Assembly (NCBI GenBank): GCA_947095535.1
Contig: OX352772.1
Span: 170,276,613-170,340,612, forward strand
Reading direction: 5' to 3'
From: Poecilobothrus nobilitatus
Lineage: Eukaryota > Arthropoda > Insecta > Diptera > Dolichopodidae
DNA: 64,000 bases
The notes under the pieces were generated by a model, which did not search any database, was not told the origin of the DNA, and worked only from the letters and a program-made list of their open reading frames with translations. Both the position numbers and the translations under genes were made by a program. Positions 29,320 through 40,561 of this stretch are shown piece after piece. Position 1 is the stretch's first letter; every line of letters begins with the position of its first letter.

Positions 29320-32129
29320 AACACTCATTGTGCAATAAACTTAGCAAAAAAAAGGTCATTTTACCTACAACGGTGATAAAAATACAAAGATCAGATGGAT
29401 TCTACACGGAACTCCGAGCGATTGTTGATCAAGGTTCTCAAATCACTTTGATGTCAGAAAATACAGTACAACGTTTCCAATTGCCCAAACACATTTATTT
29501 ATTTATACACAGGTACCGTTGTACATAAATGTGCCAGGTAGCTATTGGGAGTTGGCAATATAAAATCCGGTATAGTCTAAAATTTCGTAGCAAAATTAAA
29601 ATCCGGTATAGTCCAAAATAAAATTTAAATCGAAATTGAATCCGTCTTTTTTATGCGTGACCAAAGCATTAGTCTTACCAAAGTTGACGGGCTATTTGTC
29701 CTCAGGAAATGTAACTTCCTATCACAATTGGAAACAGATCCGAAGTTTAGAACTAGCAGATCCAAATTTCTATACACCAAATAGATATAATTTTGGGAAC
29801 TGATGTATTTTGCCAAATAATTTAAAATTAGGTTATAAGGGGAAAGCCAGGAACTCCTATAGCACAGAAAATCAAATTTGGCTATATCTTATAAGGTGAA
29901 GTAAAAGGTGAGACTCCAGAAAATACAGTTAACTGCTTTATTGGTGAAACTGACATTAGAAAAGAACTAAGTAAATTTTTGGAGAGTAAAGAGCTTTCAC
30001 CAGAGAGGACTGCAACAGCTGAAGAAATAGAGTGCGAGGTTCATTTCAAATCCACGCATGTGCTTCAAAAGAATGGAACATATACTGTACGATTACCGTT
30101 TCGCCAACATTCTAATTTTAACGAATTACATGGGTCTAGAGAATTAGCACTTGCACGGCTATTTGAACTAGAGAGAAAATTTAAATCCAACAACTTCCTG
30201 GAAATTATGTACAAGGAATTTATAGCGGAATATATTCAGTTAGGTCATATGGTTTCAGCTTCTCAAAATACCGAAAACAAATACTATCTACCTCATAATG
30301 CAGTATTTGAGAACGACAGCTCAACAACTAAATTGAGAATAGTTTTTGATGCTTCGGCGAAAAGAAATTCATCTAAAAGTCTTAACGATATAATGATGAT
30401 TGGAGAAAACTTACAGCAGAATATAACTGAAATTTTGATGCGATGGCGCAAGTATAAGGTGGTATTTACAGCGGATATTGAAAAAATCTTTCGCCAGATT
30501 CGAATAGATGACCGAGATCAAGACTTTCAGAGAATCGTTTGGAGAAAATCTCCAAATGAGCCCATAAAGAAATATAAGTTAACAACTGTTACCTATGAAA
30601 CTGGGCCACCGCCTTTTTAGCAACAAGAACGTTGCGTCAACTAGTTTTAGATAATAACCAATTATATCCTTTGGCGGCAAGGGCTATTTGTAAAGAGACC
30701 TATATGGATGAGGTCGTCTCAGGAGCACATAGTTACGCAAATCGAATTCGATTGATTCTCGTTTATTAAAACAAATACCACCTGAATTAAAAGACTGTGC
30801 AAATAATAAAACATTTGAAGACGGAGAAGTCTTTAAGGCCTTAGGAATCTATTATGTCCCAAAAAGCGATAAACTAAAATTCAACATAAATATTCAACCA
30901 ATTTCAGAAGTATTTACGAAAAGATCTATCTTATCCGAGGCTGCTCGAATTTTTAATCCAATTGGATTGCTATCTCCAGTTACCATAAAAATCCAATTAT
31001 TATTTCAACAAATATGGTTGGAAGAGACTGATTGGGATCAGTCAGTATCAAATCACATTCTTAAGGAATGGAAAAATTTTAAAGATGAGCTACCATCATT
31101 AAGAAAAATAGAAATTTATCACCATGCGTCTGAAAAGGCTTACGGCGCTGTTGTATACCTTAGAACAACAACAAACGAAGGGAATATTTGTGTAACACTT
31201 ATAGCTGCAAAAACAAAGGTGGCGCCTTTAAGATCTCAACTTTCTTTACCACGATTAGAATTAAACGGAGCGTTATTATTAGCTAGGTTACTAAAGGAAG
31301 TTCAAAGGGATTTGGACATGGAGGATATTGAAAACTTTGCTTGGACAGCCTCAACAATTGTATTATCATGGCTGCATTCTTCTCTGTATTATCATGGCTG
31401 CAATCTACTCTACTCTGTTAACCGTTGGAAATAGTTTTTGGGAATCGAGTAGCTGAAATGAATTTCGGGCTCTCATTGGCCTGAAAAATTGGTATCACCT
31501 CAATTCACCAGTAACCCAGGTGATTTAGCTTCACGAGGTATTTATCCAATAAAACTAGAAAACAATACACTTTGGTGGGAACGTCCAACATGGTTAAAAC
31601 AAGAGGAATTTAAGTTCTCCAAGATAACAATTTTAATAGCAATTTTAGCTAATTTATTCAACCAACCAAACTATCAAAATGAAATTAAAAATTCGTTATG
31701 CAAAGAAGATTCAGTGACATTTCATACCACCCGCAACACCGCACTTTGACGGCCAGTGGGAAGCTGGTATAAAATTAACAAAATACCATATGAAGAGAAT
31801 AATAAAGAACACTATTTTATCTTTCGAAGAACTTACAACTTTGATTGTAAAAATTGAGGCATGTTTGAATTCTCGCCCACTGTGTCCACTAAATTATGAT
31901 ACAGAAAACTTGGAAGTTTTAAAACCAGGACACTTTTTAATAGGAGCACCATTATTGACCGTTCCTGAAGAGAATGTTTTAAATGAAAATCCTAATTTGC
32001 AAATAAGATGGAAACTTCTGGATCAGTTTCATTAGAGGTTTTGGCAAATATGGTCTAAGGAATACTTGTCTATATTACAACAAAGACCAAAATGAACTCA
32101 ACAGCAACCAAATTTGAAGGTTGGTAACA
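29320..32129 (+). pseudogene. pol: BEL/Pao protease-RT-RNase H-integrase, decayed
   Basis: Protease box VDQGSQITLM near 29430. RT at 29979-30720: YYLPHNAVFENDSSTTKLR, IVFDASAK, VVFTADIEKIFRQI, and a catalytic box reading YMDEVVSG where active BEL elements have a D-D pair, so the second Asp is Glu. RNase H-like segment at 30967-31434, including ASEKAYGAVVYL and SQLSLPRLELNGALLLARLL. Integrase C-terminal part at 31720-32129: ACLNSRPLCPL, PGHFLIGAPLL and RWKLLDQFH. Shifts occur near 30615, 30745, 31430 and 31740. The deletion near 31700 removes the zinc-binding and DDE parts. Confidence 0.85.
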
Positions 32130-32131
32130 TG

Positions 32132-32705
32132 TAACGTGTTTGATTTGGTGTAGGTTACAAGTTAGATTATAGGCATGGGTTGTTAACTTATAAGTTCTAG
32201 TAGGAAGAAAATTGTTGGTACTGCGAAAGTTGTCAGTTATAGGTCAAGTTCCAGTAGATCGGCTTCTAATAAACAAGTCCATATACTTGGTTTAAGTAAT
32301 AGGCTCACATGAAAAGTACTAAGAATAATCCTTATAAAATATAATATGTAAAAGAGAAAAAAATTTTATTTATTGATACAGAAAAGTACTTTTTAACGCA
32401 TCTTCAAAAACGTAAATTTATGAAATGCAATGTAAATTTAAAGAGAAAAACAAAACAAAAATGTAGATTTACTGGGTCACCTGTTTTTCTGCTAACATAA
32501 AGAAATAACATTGAAAAAATGATACGAAATGATACGATTTAGAAGTGTACCTATAACTATTTGCGGATATTTTTCGTAATTCTTTATTTAAAGAAGAAAA
32601 AGCAAACAAAAACCATTAATTATATTTTTTTTATTTTTATTGGTTTTGTTGATGAAAAAAATGTTTGAAAAAATAAATATAAAGAAGACAAACAAAAAAT
32701 CAAAA
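32132..32705 (+). repeat. P2 TIR, tip missing
   Basis: Aligns with the P1 left TIR from about base 9165: GGGTTGTTAACTTATAAGTT, ACTAAGAATAATCCTTATA, CTGCTAACATAAAGAAA, AAAAAATCAAAAATG. Only one copy of the internal 85-bp repeat is present. The tip AGTAGGTA is absent; the sequence abuts BEL integrase instead. Confidence 0.75.
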
Positions 32706-33163
32706 ATGCGTGAGATACTTACTTATTAGATTTATTTTATGTTGTGTTATCTGCATGGAAAAAAAATAAGTTCAAAGTAAGGTTAATCACTTTTGGTACC
32801 TACTTTGAAAACATAAGAATATAAAAATAAAACTGATTTATTTACATGTTTAAAATAATTTTTATTTAGCATAAAATCTATATAATAAATTTGTGGATTA
32901 GATCATCTAGAACTTTTAAAAGAAAAAAGAATTTTATTATTTTTGCATGGTTTATTTGTATTTTCTCATATTTTCTCAAGTGGAATTTTCATCTCCATGA
33001 AATTTAAAAATATCCATTTTATTTTCCTCAATCTGAAAGATAATTTAACTAAAAACAAAAATTTTTTATTGTTTGTTTAACTTTTTATTTTATTATATTT
33101 GAATTTTAAAAATGATTAATTATTTATCAAAAAATTTAAATTGAATTAAATTAAAAATAAAAT
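32706..33163. other. P2 spacer
   Basis: Extremely A+T-rich sequence between the TIR and the 3' end of the poly-Q gene. A short leftward frame MDIFKFHGDENST near 33016 is not matched elsewhere. No gene supported. Confidence 0.5.
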
Positions 33164-33721
33164 TTAAAAAATTAAAATAATAATGTATTCTGTTGTATCT
33201 TCTAAAAATAGAAGTTTATTGATTTTCTTCATAATAAACAATTCTCCTTCCACAATCTCTACAATACTTGTATCTTTTTCAAAAATTTTTGCATATACGT
33301 CTGGCGCGAAAATAATATAGTTTTGAGTTTCGCAAACCCACTTTTCCTTCTTTTCTTTTGTTAAATATTTCTTAATTTTCTCAATAATATAGAACCATTC
33401 CGGTTCCATATCATTCTGCCACAAAAATTTCTTAAAGTGATTTATATTGTTTATTATGTTACATATATTCGAGTATTTTCTTTTCTTGGAGGGGAGCGGC
33501 CCCTGTTCTTGTTGAAGTTGTTGAGGTTGATGTTGTTGTGGCTGTTGCTGTAGTTGTAGCTGTTGTTCTTGTCGTTGTTGTTGCCGATGTTACACATAAT
33601 ACAGCTGATACTGCTCTTCTTATTCATTTTTAGTTTTCCTTCTTTTTGCAAGAAGAGGCCAGGACGAAACAGCATCATCAGCCGTATTATTTAAAACCAT
33701 GCTAATAAATTCTTGAGCCAT
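33164..33721 (-). pseudogene. conserved poly-Q Polinton protein (P2 copy)
   Basis: One 186-codon frame from ATG at 33721, interrupted only by stops at codons 34 and about 44. Begins MAQEFISMVLNN, then AKRRKTKN, a region of about 35 residues dominated by Gln (QQQ with L, P, R), KKRKYSN, and a conserved C-terminal domain with MEPEWFYIIEKIKKYL, EKWVCETQNYIIFAP and KLLFLEDTTEY. It aligns with the P1 gene at both ends although the Gln tracts differ. Function unknown. Divergent from polB, as in P1, which argues for a linked role in early expression or replication (inference). Confidence 0.72.
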
Positions 33722-33744
33722 TTTTATCTTTGTAAATAATGAAT

Positions 33745-35902
33745 TAAATTAAAGGTGCTCTACATGATATTGTAAAAGATGGTACGAAAAATGTATAATC
33801 AGGCGATATGATTGGAATTATATTTTGCGGAGAAAGTTTTGAAGAAAGTGGCCTTGCATTCCTAAATTTTAAATTGGCTAGCGAATTAAAATTTTCTGAT
33901 ATTTGGGATATCGAAAGTTTTTCAGAGTAATTCAGAGGACAAATACAACCTAGTTTTTAAATTAAAGAACTTTGTTCTGTTAATAAGATTTATTAAAGAA
34001 CTGTGTTTAAAGATAATTTACGTCTACCGAGAGAAATTATTGTCGCAATAGCAAAAATTGAAAATTATAGAGAATATAAAAAAGTGCTCAATGATACTGA
34101 AAAGCTTCAAACTGAATTAGCTTTGTGGCTAATAAAAATATCAGGAGTATCTATCTCTCTGGAAGGGTGTGTCACATTCCACATCATCATCAAGATAAAC
34201 ATAGATGTTCTAAGAGCTGTCCTTGTTGTCAAGAATCACCCATATGTCCTCAAAATATAAAAAATATATTATTTAAGAACAGCAATCATTCCTTTCGAGG
34301 TCAAATGTGTTTTGCGAATCATAAAGCCTTGAATTTAGTCAATATTAGTTTATGTGAGGAAATTAGGCAAAACCTGTCTAAAAGTTTATAAAGCAGGGAA
34401 AAAACATACATGTGGAGAAATTTTCTGTAAAATTTGCTTTAACTTTGTTCCACAAGATCACCAATGTTACATTCAACAGGCCAAAAATAAGAGTAAGAAT
34501 AAGAATAAAGAAGAAAGCTTCCTATACATATTTTATGATTTGGAAACTAGACAAGAAAAAATTGTGTCAACGGAAATAAAACAACACGAGCCAAATTTAT
34601 GTGTTATTCAACAAAGATGTCATATATGTATCGATAACAATTTCTTAGTTTTTTGTAGAGAAATTTGCGGTTATAGAGAAAAACAATTTGAAAAGGAATT
34701 TATAATAAACAACTGAATGGGGTACATTTTAAAATCGAGAAACACATTTAAGCATATTACTGTGATTGCCCACAACGGACAGACTTTTGGTCACCAATTT
34801 ATTTTAAACTATATCTTAAACTTCATTCAACCAAGACTAATTATGCGAGGAACAAAAATTATACTTATGAAAGTAGACATTATAAAATTCATAGATTCGC
34901 TTAATTATTTCCCAATGTTACTTGCAAAATTGCCAAAAGCATTTAACAGCTACACTGAAAAAAAGTTATTTTCAGCATTTATTCAACACGACAAAAAATG
35001 AAAATTACGATGGATGTTTACCATGAAATGTTATTCCCCTGATGCAATAAAAGAAGGTGAACGCGAAGAATTTTTAAAATGGTATGAAGAAAATAAGAAC
35101 TATAAATTCAATATGCAGAAGCAGATTAAGGAATATTGTGTCAATGACGTAAGAAATTTGGCTGCAGCATGTGTGAATTTTAGGAGAATGTTCTTAGCAG
35201 ATACAAAGTTGAACCGTTTTTGGAAGCTACAGCAATAGCATCTGCGTCAAAATTTTCTGAAACCTAACACAATAGGTATCATTCCTAAAAATGGATATAG
35301 ACTAGGAGATAAACATTCAAAAATTGCCATACAGAGGTTAATTTGGGAACAAGATTCACGATAAATTAATTTGGAATGTGTATTAAATCGTAGAGAAAAA
35401 ATTGTTGGGGGCTTTAAGGTAGATGGTTATTGTCAAAAAACCAAAGAACAATTTGAATTTTATGGATGTTATTACCACGGGCATCCAAAATGTTTAACAA
35501 GCAATCGAGATGCGAGCTTATTGAATAGTAACAACGATACACTTAACCAAAAATATGAAAGAAGGGTAGTTAGAGCCGAACACCTGAAATATCTTGGATA
35601 CAGGTTATTTGTGGGAATGTGAATTTCGTGAACAAATGAGATATAATAAAAATGTGCACTACTTGCAAAATCATCCATTAATTAATATTACACCGTTAAA
35701 CCCCAGAGATGCATTTTATGGAGGAAGTACCGGAAATACGTATACACATTATAAATGTAAAGCTGGAGAAAAAATTAAATATATAAATGTGTGTTCTTTG
35801 TATCCATATGTTTTCAAACGAGGAAAATTTCCAGATGCTTGTTCTAAATTGAACTTAGAAAAGGTCGATGGGATGAATAAATATAAAATTTTACCGCCTA
35901 CT
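33745..35902 (+). pseudogene. polB: protein-primed DNA polymerase B, N-terminal part (P2)
   Basis: Aligns with the first two thirds of the P1 and P3 genes. IGIIFCGESFEESG near 33815; zinc-type region with HPHHHQDKHRCSKSCPCC-like spacing at 34170-34260 and CGEIFCKICFNF near 34410. ExoI FYDLETRQ at 34530, ExoII AHNGQTFGHQF near 34775 (the Asp of FD is Gly), ExoIII YCVNDVRNL near 35140, motif A YINVCSLYP near 35790 (Asp to Asn). At least six frameshifts or stops. It ends at ILPPT where P3 begins, so motifs B and C are absent. Not functional. Confidence 0.88.
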
Positions 35903-37480
35903 AGTAGGTATAGGGGCACTTTGGCACTAGTAGGTATAGGGGCAATTTTGGGAAAAAATAAGCCCATATCGCACTACCTAGTCTTTAATAAACCATATCG
36001 CTCGCCCACGCAAATTAACCTATATTTGAATGACCTTGAGTTTTAGAGAAACCGGAAGTGTTGTGACCTGGATTCTGTTAGAAGTTGGGGTAAAACAAGT
36101 CTTTTAGAGCTCTTTGATTGTATATTATAATAGATCAACATGAAAATAGTTAGCAAAACTATTATATGTAAATATTAAAGCACGTATTATTTATTGTTGG
36201 TGAACTAGTTTTAAAGTGTATCTTTAAGGAATGCGTGTTTTTTTTTTGTGTTGGTTTACTAGTTTTACTATAGGAAGAAATACAAAATAACAATTAGCAT
36301 CTTCGTTTTTTTTTTTTTTTAGCAGAATATCTGGTTTAGATTACTATGTAGTATTTTAAAAAGGTAGAAAAAGAAAGAGGCAAGAAAAGTTGAATGCAAA
36401 TAGATTGGTATAGTATAGTATAGTAAGAATGTAGAATATATATCTACATATATATGTTGCATATAAAAAGGTTAAAAAGAAATTCAAAATAGAAATTAGC
36501 GTCCACATGTACCTTTTTCTTTTTTTCGTTTGATTAAATTTGGTTTTGTTTACAATATTTGTATATTATTTAAAAGATAGAAAAAAAAGGTAAAAGAATA
36601 AATTGAATTATCAAGATAAATTTATTAAGAATATATTGCATTTTTAAATTTCTGAATATCTGGTATAGGATGGCTTGTATGTTATGAAATTAGAAGGTCA
36701 AAACAAAAAGGAAAATCAAAAGGGTATTAATTTCTATGTAGAAAATTCTAAAATAGAAACTATGTAATCAGAAGATTTAAATTGGAATTTGTAATTATGT
36801 CATACAGATGGTAGACAAATTACGTTTTCGTTATGTATTAAGTTGAGTATGCTTATTTTTTCTAATTTTCATTTTAAAAATAAATGTCTCGTTTTACTTT
36901 TTTTCGTTCTAATTAGGTGATACGAAATATAATAGTACATTGCCTACTTATATTGAATCATCTATTCTAATTTTTTTTTTTTTTTTGTGTTGGTTAACTA
37001 GTTTTACTATAGGAAAAAATACAAAATAACAATTAGCATCTTCGTTTTTTTTTTTCTAGCAGAATATCTGGTTTAGATTACTATGTAGTATTTTAAAAAG
37101 GTAGAAAAAGAAAGAGGCAAGAAAAGTTGAATGCAAATAGATTGGTATAGTCTAGTAAGAACGTAGAATATATATCTACATATATATGTTGCATATAAAA
37201 AGGTTAAAAAGAAATTCAAACTTTATTAACTTTAATGTACAAAATATAAAGTGCATTTTATTTTTAGAGTATTACAAAAATATCTTTTTAAATATGTTTT
37301 TACGATGACTACTACTTAAAATTGTAGATATGGTGGGTTCAATGATCTTTATTCGCCTTTGAAATCTCATTCTATCAATTGCATATTGTTGCCAATGTTT
37401 TTTTCGAGAAGAAATGTAAGCAAAGCTCCATACATACATAACTTTAATTTGTAAAGTTAAATTAATCCGTACTTTTTTAG
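35903..37480 (+). repeat. P3 left TIR and subterminal region
   Basis: The tip is tandemly doubled: AGTAGGTATAGGGGCA occurs at 35903 and 35929. Farther in, a direct repeat of about 240 bp (36238-36480 and 36978-37220; GTGTTGGTTTACTAGTTTTA through ATATATGTTGCATATAAAAA) differs in only a few bases. No genes. The length of the inverted part cannot be determined without the right end. Confidence 0.75.
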
Positions 37481-37484
37481 TTTA

Positions 37485-37974
37485 GTAGTTCTTTAAGTAA
37501 GTAGATATAGATATTAAAACTATTTTTAATTGCACATCTTAAACTTGAACTTATATTATGTGTTGGAATAGGACACATAGATTTAAAATGTTAAATTTTT
37601 AACAATGATGGCATTGTATTGGTTAAATGTTTTATTTTAGTACTATCTATGTATTTTTCAACAACATTTTTTTTCTGCTTTCCTTTAACGTAAATTATAT
37701 CAGCTGATTGTAAATAGTACTTAAGTGTATCCCTCAAACATAAGTATTCTACTGTACCACTATTCCATTTTAATCCATTTATTTTATTTTCAGAATATTG
37801 AATATTGTATTTTGTTTCATGATTGAGTTCTTCTTCGGGGTAAGGCGCTTTAAAATGATATACAATTGGAATCAAACTCCCCTTTTTAAGAATAGCCAAT
37901 TCCCTTATAAAATATTGCTTTTTATTTCCTTGTACAAATTTTAAGTCAACAATGAAAATTTGTTGGTTATCCAT
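37485..37974 (-). pseudogene. VDLQF-family Polinton protein (P3)
   Basis: Start MDNQQIFIVDLKFVQGNKKQ at 37974. It shares RELAILKKGSLIPIVYHFKAP, YSENKINGLKWNSG, IYVKGKQKK and TKIKHLTNTMPSL with P1. A stop after LLKI near 37591 and a shift separate the Cys-bearing tail (CPIPTHNISSSLRCAIKN), which continues to about 37485. One or two lesions; otherwise conserved. Divergent from the ATPase over 121 bp. Confidence 0.72.
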
Positions 37975-38052
37975 TATGAATGTTGATGAATGAATAACCT
38001 TTTGACTGAATGAAGCGGGACTTTATATTCTCTTTCTGAGTGTACATTTTGG

Positions 38053-38064
38053 TATAAATATAGG
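38053..38064 (+). promoter_or_regulatory. TATA box before P3 ATPase
   Basis: TATAAATATAGG, identical to the box before the P1 ATPase, 31 bases before the ATG at 38096. Confidence 0.55.
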
Positions 38065-38095
38065 TTTGCTATCATGAATAATTAATTATTTAATT

Positions 38096-38305
38096 ATGTT
38101 TTTTCACCCATTTACAATGATGGTGGCTGGGCCAACTTGTTGTGGAAAAACTACTTTTATTCATAACCTAATAAAATTAAAAAATAAAATCATATATCCG
38201 CAAATCAATAAAATTATTTGGTGTAACCCAGATAAAAATGCAGTACCGAATGATATAACAGATCTTGAAACCGAAATTCCAAAGAGTTATTATAAAACAT
38301 TGTGA
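38096..38305 (+). pseudogene. atp: packaging ATPase with internal deletion (P3)
   Basis: N-terminus MFFHPFTMMVAGPTCCGKTT keeps Walker A. After IIWCNPDKNAVPNDITD the frame jumps directly to sequence matching the start of the GGFL gene (IPKSYYKTL, shifted). Walker B and the whole C-terminal part, roughly 150 codons, are deleted. P3 therefore could not package DNA with its own ATPase. Confidence 0.85.
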
Positions 38306-38528
38306 ACCAGATGTAAATAAAACAATTTGTGAAATATCGTTAAATATTTGAAATGGTAACTGTAAGTTGAATAAAAAAACAGAAAATCAATTAAAAAGAT
38401 ATAAAAGGGAGTTAAGATCACTCATTTGTTATAAAAAATCAATAAATAATAAACGAAAAATTATTGTTCAAAAAGGAGGATTTTTAACTACTCTTCTTGG
38501 TGCAGTTCTTTCAGGGTTGATCTTATAA
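38266..38528 (+). pseudogene. GGFL protein (P3)
   Basis: Reads KVIIKHCEPDVNKTICEISL in one frame through the point where P1 is shifted. A stop follows in NI*NGNC near 38350, then LKRYKRELRSLICYKKS and QKGGFLTTLLGAVLSGLIL, and a stop at 38526-38528 a few codons short of the P1 end. Domain plan as in P1. One internal stop makes it a pseudogene. Confidence 0.65.
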
Positions 38529-38544
38529 CAGGAAATCTTATAAA

Positions 38545-39219
38545 ATGAATAATTCGTCATTTAATAAAATGATAATTCTCAAACCGGAAATATATGAAAA
38601 ACTTAAACAAAATTCTAATCTTGAAATTAACCAGTTGGATAAAAATATGAAAAAAATTATGTTAAATAAGCATTTGACTGATATCCAGAAATGGTATTTT
38701 TTACGGCAAAACTTGTTTAAAAAACAAAATCAGAGCAGAACTCTTCCACAAAACAGAGAAAAAGGAAAAACGATACTAATGGAATCAAAAAGTACTCAAA
38801 CACGTGTAAAACCATTACTTAAAGATGCAAAGGTACAATCAGATTCTGTTAAATATAGAGTAATTAAAGTGCAATTCCCTGAGCAAGAAATATATGAGGA
38901 TACCCCTGATAATGTGTTTGAAGGCGAAGAATATGAAGGAAATGTTTTATCAAAAGCTATGTCTGGTGCAACAGCGGGGGAACGGTTAAGAAAACGAAAA
39001 TCAATTAGGAGTAAAAATGTTCAAATATTTGAAACAGATACTGGTGAGATAATAACAGTTCCATTAGATAGTCCAAATCCACCAACGAAAAAGGAAAAAA
39101 CTATAAATAGATCTCCAAAACGTTTATTGCGATCAGCGAGAGCAGGTGATACTCAAACACAACTTAATTTTCGAATTCGTAAAAATAAGTCTACAAGTTT
39201 ATGGACAACGTACAAGTAA
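38545..39219 (+). CDS. conserved Polinton protein, unknown 3 (P3, intact)
   Basis: Open 224-codon frame, the only complete copy in the window. MNNSSFNKMIILKPEIYEK, a Lys-rich helical part (IQKWYFLRQNLFKKQNQ), an acidic centre (EIYEDTPDNVFEGEEYEG), ERLRKRKSIRSKNVQIFET, ITVPLDSPNPPTKKEKTIN, and a basic C-terminus. The mix of acidic and basic low-complexity segments suggests an internal virion or scaffolding protein (inference). The start overlaps the end region of GGFL; the end overlaps the minor-capsid-type start at 39201 by 19 bases. Confidence 0.72.
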   Translation: MNNSSFNKMIILKPEIYEKLKQNSNLEINQLDKNMKKIMLNKHLTDIQKWYFLRQNLFKKQNQSRTLPQNREKGKTILMESKSTQTRVKPLLKDAKVQSDSVKYRVIKVQFPEQEIYEDTPDNVFEGEEYEGNVLSKAMSGATAGERLRKRKSIRSKNVQIFETDTGEIITVPLDSPNPPTKKEKTINRSPKRLLRSARAGDTQTQLNFRIRKNKSTSLWTTYK

Positions 39220-40125
39220 ATGATGAATTTTACGTCACATTACTCAGTGATTCATCTATGAATTTTTACCCCGAAAACACATTAACAACTTTTACGAATA
39301 AAATGGATAAATATATGATCGATTCTAATTGGAAAGTTTGTGTATCTGAAATATATGCTAATGATTTTATTCCAAATGTCTATGGTGAGGAATGGGAAAA
39401 AAGTACTCAAATATATATCACTGGTATGCAAACAAACCGTATTGGTGTTGGGACTACTTATATACCATATAGTAACGATCAAATGTATGCGATTGGAAGG
39501 TTCTGTTACTTCCTACTTTAATTCAAAATATTCGACCATTATTAGGATTTTCAAAAAAAGAAGTTTTACGTCAACTAATTGTTGTTGTTTACAACGTCTT
39601 TTTAACTTTATAAATGACGATACAAACTATGTAATACCAAACAAAGCTGAGGAGTTTCCAAAAACTTATTTATACACTACTATCTGTTTAAGTAAAGCAA
39701 AAGTTAACATCAAATTAAGAACAAATTTCACTTACAGCTTAGATGGACTTTTAAAAACATGTTTTGATCAAGGTTTCGTAAAATTAACTGACCCTAAAAA
39801 ATATAAACCTCGTGTAATTGAAGTTTTTAAATTGTTTATTGATAGCATGAATTTAATTCCTGTAGAGAAACCAGATATGTTTTTTATATACACTGATATT
39901 ATTGAACCACAAAATATAGGTGGTAAAAATGTAAGATGTTTAAGAACTGTTAATACAGAAAATGCTTTTACTAACACAGTAAAAGAATTTAACATAATTC
40001 AATATTGTAATGTTGAAAAATCATTTGATAGTATTTCAATGCTCTTATGTGATAAATATGGTTATAAAATAAATTTTAGTGATAGTAGTATTCCTACAAA
40101 AATTGTATTACATTTTAAAATATAA
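39201..40125 (+). pseudogene. minor capsid (penton-like) protein (P3)
   Basis: Starts MDNVQVNDEFYVTLLSDSSM, then FYPENTLTTFTNKMDKYM and WKVCVSEIYANDF. This N-terminal pattern (YVTL.S..SM..YP.NT) is widespread in Polinton minor capsid-type proteins. A frameshift near 39495 (after MYAIG) separates the C-terminal two thirds in the frame that ends at 40125: PDMFFIYTDIIEPQNIGG, NVRCLRTVNTENAFTNTVKE, SSIPTKIVLHFKI. About 308 codons in all. A single-jelly-roll fold is expected from synteny but cannot be read from sequence. Confidence 0.65.
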
Positions 40126-40182
40126 CATGACATAAATAAATGTCAGTTTGTAAATTTTAATATTAATTTTATTTTAAACGTA

Positions 40183-40558
40183 ATGGAGAAAGTGTATTAC
40201 AGATATTATTTAGTACAATCCGGAAGAGGTCTTGATGACATTGGGCCTTTATTGCATTCTACCATACAAAACCTATATTTGCTTCAGGTGCTAATATATT
40301 TAAAAAAGAGGTCATTAACTCTGGTATTAGCGCTTTATCTGATATTGCATCAGGGGCAAATGTAAAGGAAGTTGTTCAAGATAGAGGTAAAGAAATTATG
40401 AAAAAAGTAAGACGCGGAGCTGTTAGGAAGCTTAATGAAATGTATGGTAAAAGAAAAAGGAAAACTATAAAAAGACTTAACATTAGTAATTCAAATTATT
40501 CTATGTCAAAACGGCGTAAAGTTAATAAGAAAAAGAAACTAAAAGATATTTTTACCTA
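40183..40558 (+). pseudogene. basic, Gly-rich virion-core-type protein (P3)
   Basis: MEKVYYRYYLVQSGRGLDDI and GPLLHST match P1. The Gly/aromatic amphipathic part is deleted near 40265; downstream, in another frame, SGINALSDIASGANVKEVVQ and a basic tail (GKRKRKTIKRL, SKRRKVNKKKKLK) continue to a stop at 40556-40558. It lies 3 bases before the capsid gene. Frameshifted and internally shortened. Confidence 0.6.
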
Positions 40559-40561
40559 ATC

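Larger units (their letters stand above)
28230..32129 (+). mobile_element. BEL/Pao retrotransposon, 3'-truncated
   Basis: Gag, protease, reverse transcriptase, RNase H and integrase tail in BEL order on the plus strand. The homology stops near 32129 in PNLKVGNM, the segment close to the end of BEL integrase, where P2 sequence begins. No 3' LTR. Most of the integrase catalytic core is deleted around 31690-31745. The element is dead. Confidence 0.85.
32132..35902. mobile_element. Polinton P2, internally deleted and interrupted
   Basis: Starts with an inward TIR segment lacking about the first 125 bp, followed by the poly-Q gene (-) and polB (+). In P1 read from its other end the same two genes follow integrase, so some 13 kb (small gene through integrase) is missing between TIR and poly-Q gene. 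PolB is cut by P3 at 35902. The rest of polB and the far TIR are not in the window. Confidence 0.75.

Noticed and set aside
33454..33678. Asn/Ser-rich frame beginning MMLFRPGLF
   Set aside because: Shifted frame of the poly-Q gene. The in-phase frame aligns with P1 while this one does not.
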